64,000 nt of DNA. Source: Methanoregulaceae archaeon. Its GTDB lineage: Bacteria; Armatimonadota; Fimbriimonadia; Fimbriimonadales; Fimbriimonadaceae. Of this stretch, positions 63,503 to 64,000 are shown in pieces; position 1 is the stretch's first letter, and each line of letters starts with the position of its first letter. Both the position numbers and the translations under genes were made by a program. The stretch covers positions 248,001 through 312,000 of the forward strand of contig JADZEW010000026.1 of NCBI GenBank assembly GCA_020850325.1, written 5' to 3'. The notes beneath the pieces were generated by a model that did no database searches, was not told the origin of the DNA, and saw nothing but the letters and a program-made list of their open reading frames with translations.

Positions 63503-64000
63503 CTACGCCAACTTCATCGCGGCGCGGACTTCGTCCATCGTCATCCCCGCGCGCACGCGGGCCTTCTCAGCACCCACGCGAAGAATCTCGCGGATGTCGG
63601 CGTCGTCCAATGCCGCACGCCGCTCGCGCATTGGGCGGAGATACTCGTTCACCACTTCGATGCACTCGGTCTTGTTTTGCATGCAGCCGCGGATGCCGGC
63701 ACGGTCTTCGTCCCAGGCGGTTTGCCAATCGGGCGAGTACACCTTCAGGTACTGACACACCGCGCAGCCCTCGGGGATGCCGGGGTCCGTCTTCTTCAGC
63801 TTGGACGGCGTGGTGAACGCGGACTTGATCTTCTTGGCCGTCTCGTCCGGCGTCTCGCTGAGATAGATGCAGTTGTCGTACGACTTGCTCATCTTGCGGA
63901 GCACTCCGTTCTCGTCAGCATCGAGGCCCGGCAGCTTTGAGCGAAGCTCGTCCTCGTCGATGATGTTCACGAACTCCGGAAACACCTCGACGCCGAACAT
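63503..64000 (-). CDS. trpS: Tryptophanyl-tRNA synthetase, 3' part (window edge)
   Basis: The C-terminal 165 residues only; the N-terminal HIGH half is beyond position 64000. KMSKSYDNCIYL is the class I KMSKS loop, and the helical C-terminus (AWDEDRAGIRGCMQNKTECIEVVNEYLRPMRERRAA) fits TrpRS. Charges tRNA-Trp. Confidence 0.93.
   Translation of the reverse strand: MFGVEVFPEFVNIIDEDELRSKLPGLDADENGVLRKMSKSYDNCIYLSETPDETAKKIKSAFTTPSKLKKTDPGIPEGCAVCQYLKVYSPDWQTAWDEDRAGIRGCMQNKTECIEVVNEYLRPMRERRAALDDADIREILRVGAEKARVRAGMTMDEVRAAMKLA

Overview
The window is a high-GC, gene-dense bacterial chromosome segment of about 55 protein genes, one tRNA gene and several small dispersed repeats. The gene content suggests Armatimonadota, probably close to Fimbriimonadia; this is an inference from overall flavour. 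It includes a type IV pilin-like protein with the N-terminal [20 protein letters not shown] segment, a PEP-CTERM protein, a DUF5693-csaB pair, tricorn-type protease, and a succinyl/acetyl-ornithine style arginine operon. Translation uses the standard code. Many genes begin with GTG or TTG. A striking feature is that about twenty transcription units start with a TAnnnT-like -10 box only 5-8 nt before the start codon, so many mRNAs are probably leaderless.

Layout. 1-4060: a glycosidase-like lipoprotein, tRNA-Arg(TCG), and a two-gene insertion of unknown function. 4064-11913: an eight-gene arginine operon on the minus strand (argR-argG-P-loop protein-argC-argF'-argB-argE'-argH), with overlapping junctions throughout, read from a consensus promoter covered by two palindromic operator sites. 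11961-13829: an ArsR-type regulator, a 46-residue metallothionein-like peptide, an interrupted beta-barrel-like gene and a YHS/TlpA thioredoxin, apparently a metal-response operon. 13859-20169: phosphatase, a tricorn-WecG-cobalamin adenosyltransferase-LolA-like operon, and MsrA. 20294-28016: ECF sigma factor with DUF4349 membrane partner, unknown secreted proteins, UbiX and a pilin-like protein. 28017-31702: acetyltransferase/nitrilase pair, RecB-like nuclease, and a small foreign-looking island with an Rhs fragment between two copies of the same promoter-hairpin sequence.

31712-43085: tandem amidohydrolase-like proteins, methylisocitrate lyase-family protein, proline dehydrogenase, PrmC, DUF2752, TruB, NrnA, a VanX-type dipeptidase and a matrixin-like protease. 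43160-52233: MetG, envelope genes (DUF5693, CsaB), an NYN-domain protein, YjbR-like, macrodomain and archaeal-type ProRS. 52236-62825: a large secreted-type beta-galactosidase coupled to a 62-residue protein, PEP-CTERM protein, S9 peptidase, aspartase/fumarase, acetyltransferase and two unknowns. 62840-64000: a REP-associated tyrosine transposase flanked by its likely REP repeats (further copies lie elsewhere in the window), then the 3' part of trpS.

The most promising items for follow-up are the ArsR-metallothionein-YHS/TlpA operon, the P-loop protein embedded in an arginine operon whose carbamoyltransferase has an atypical specificity residue, the leaderless promoter pattern, and the RAYT-REP set.
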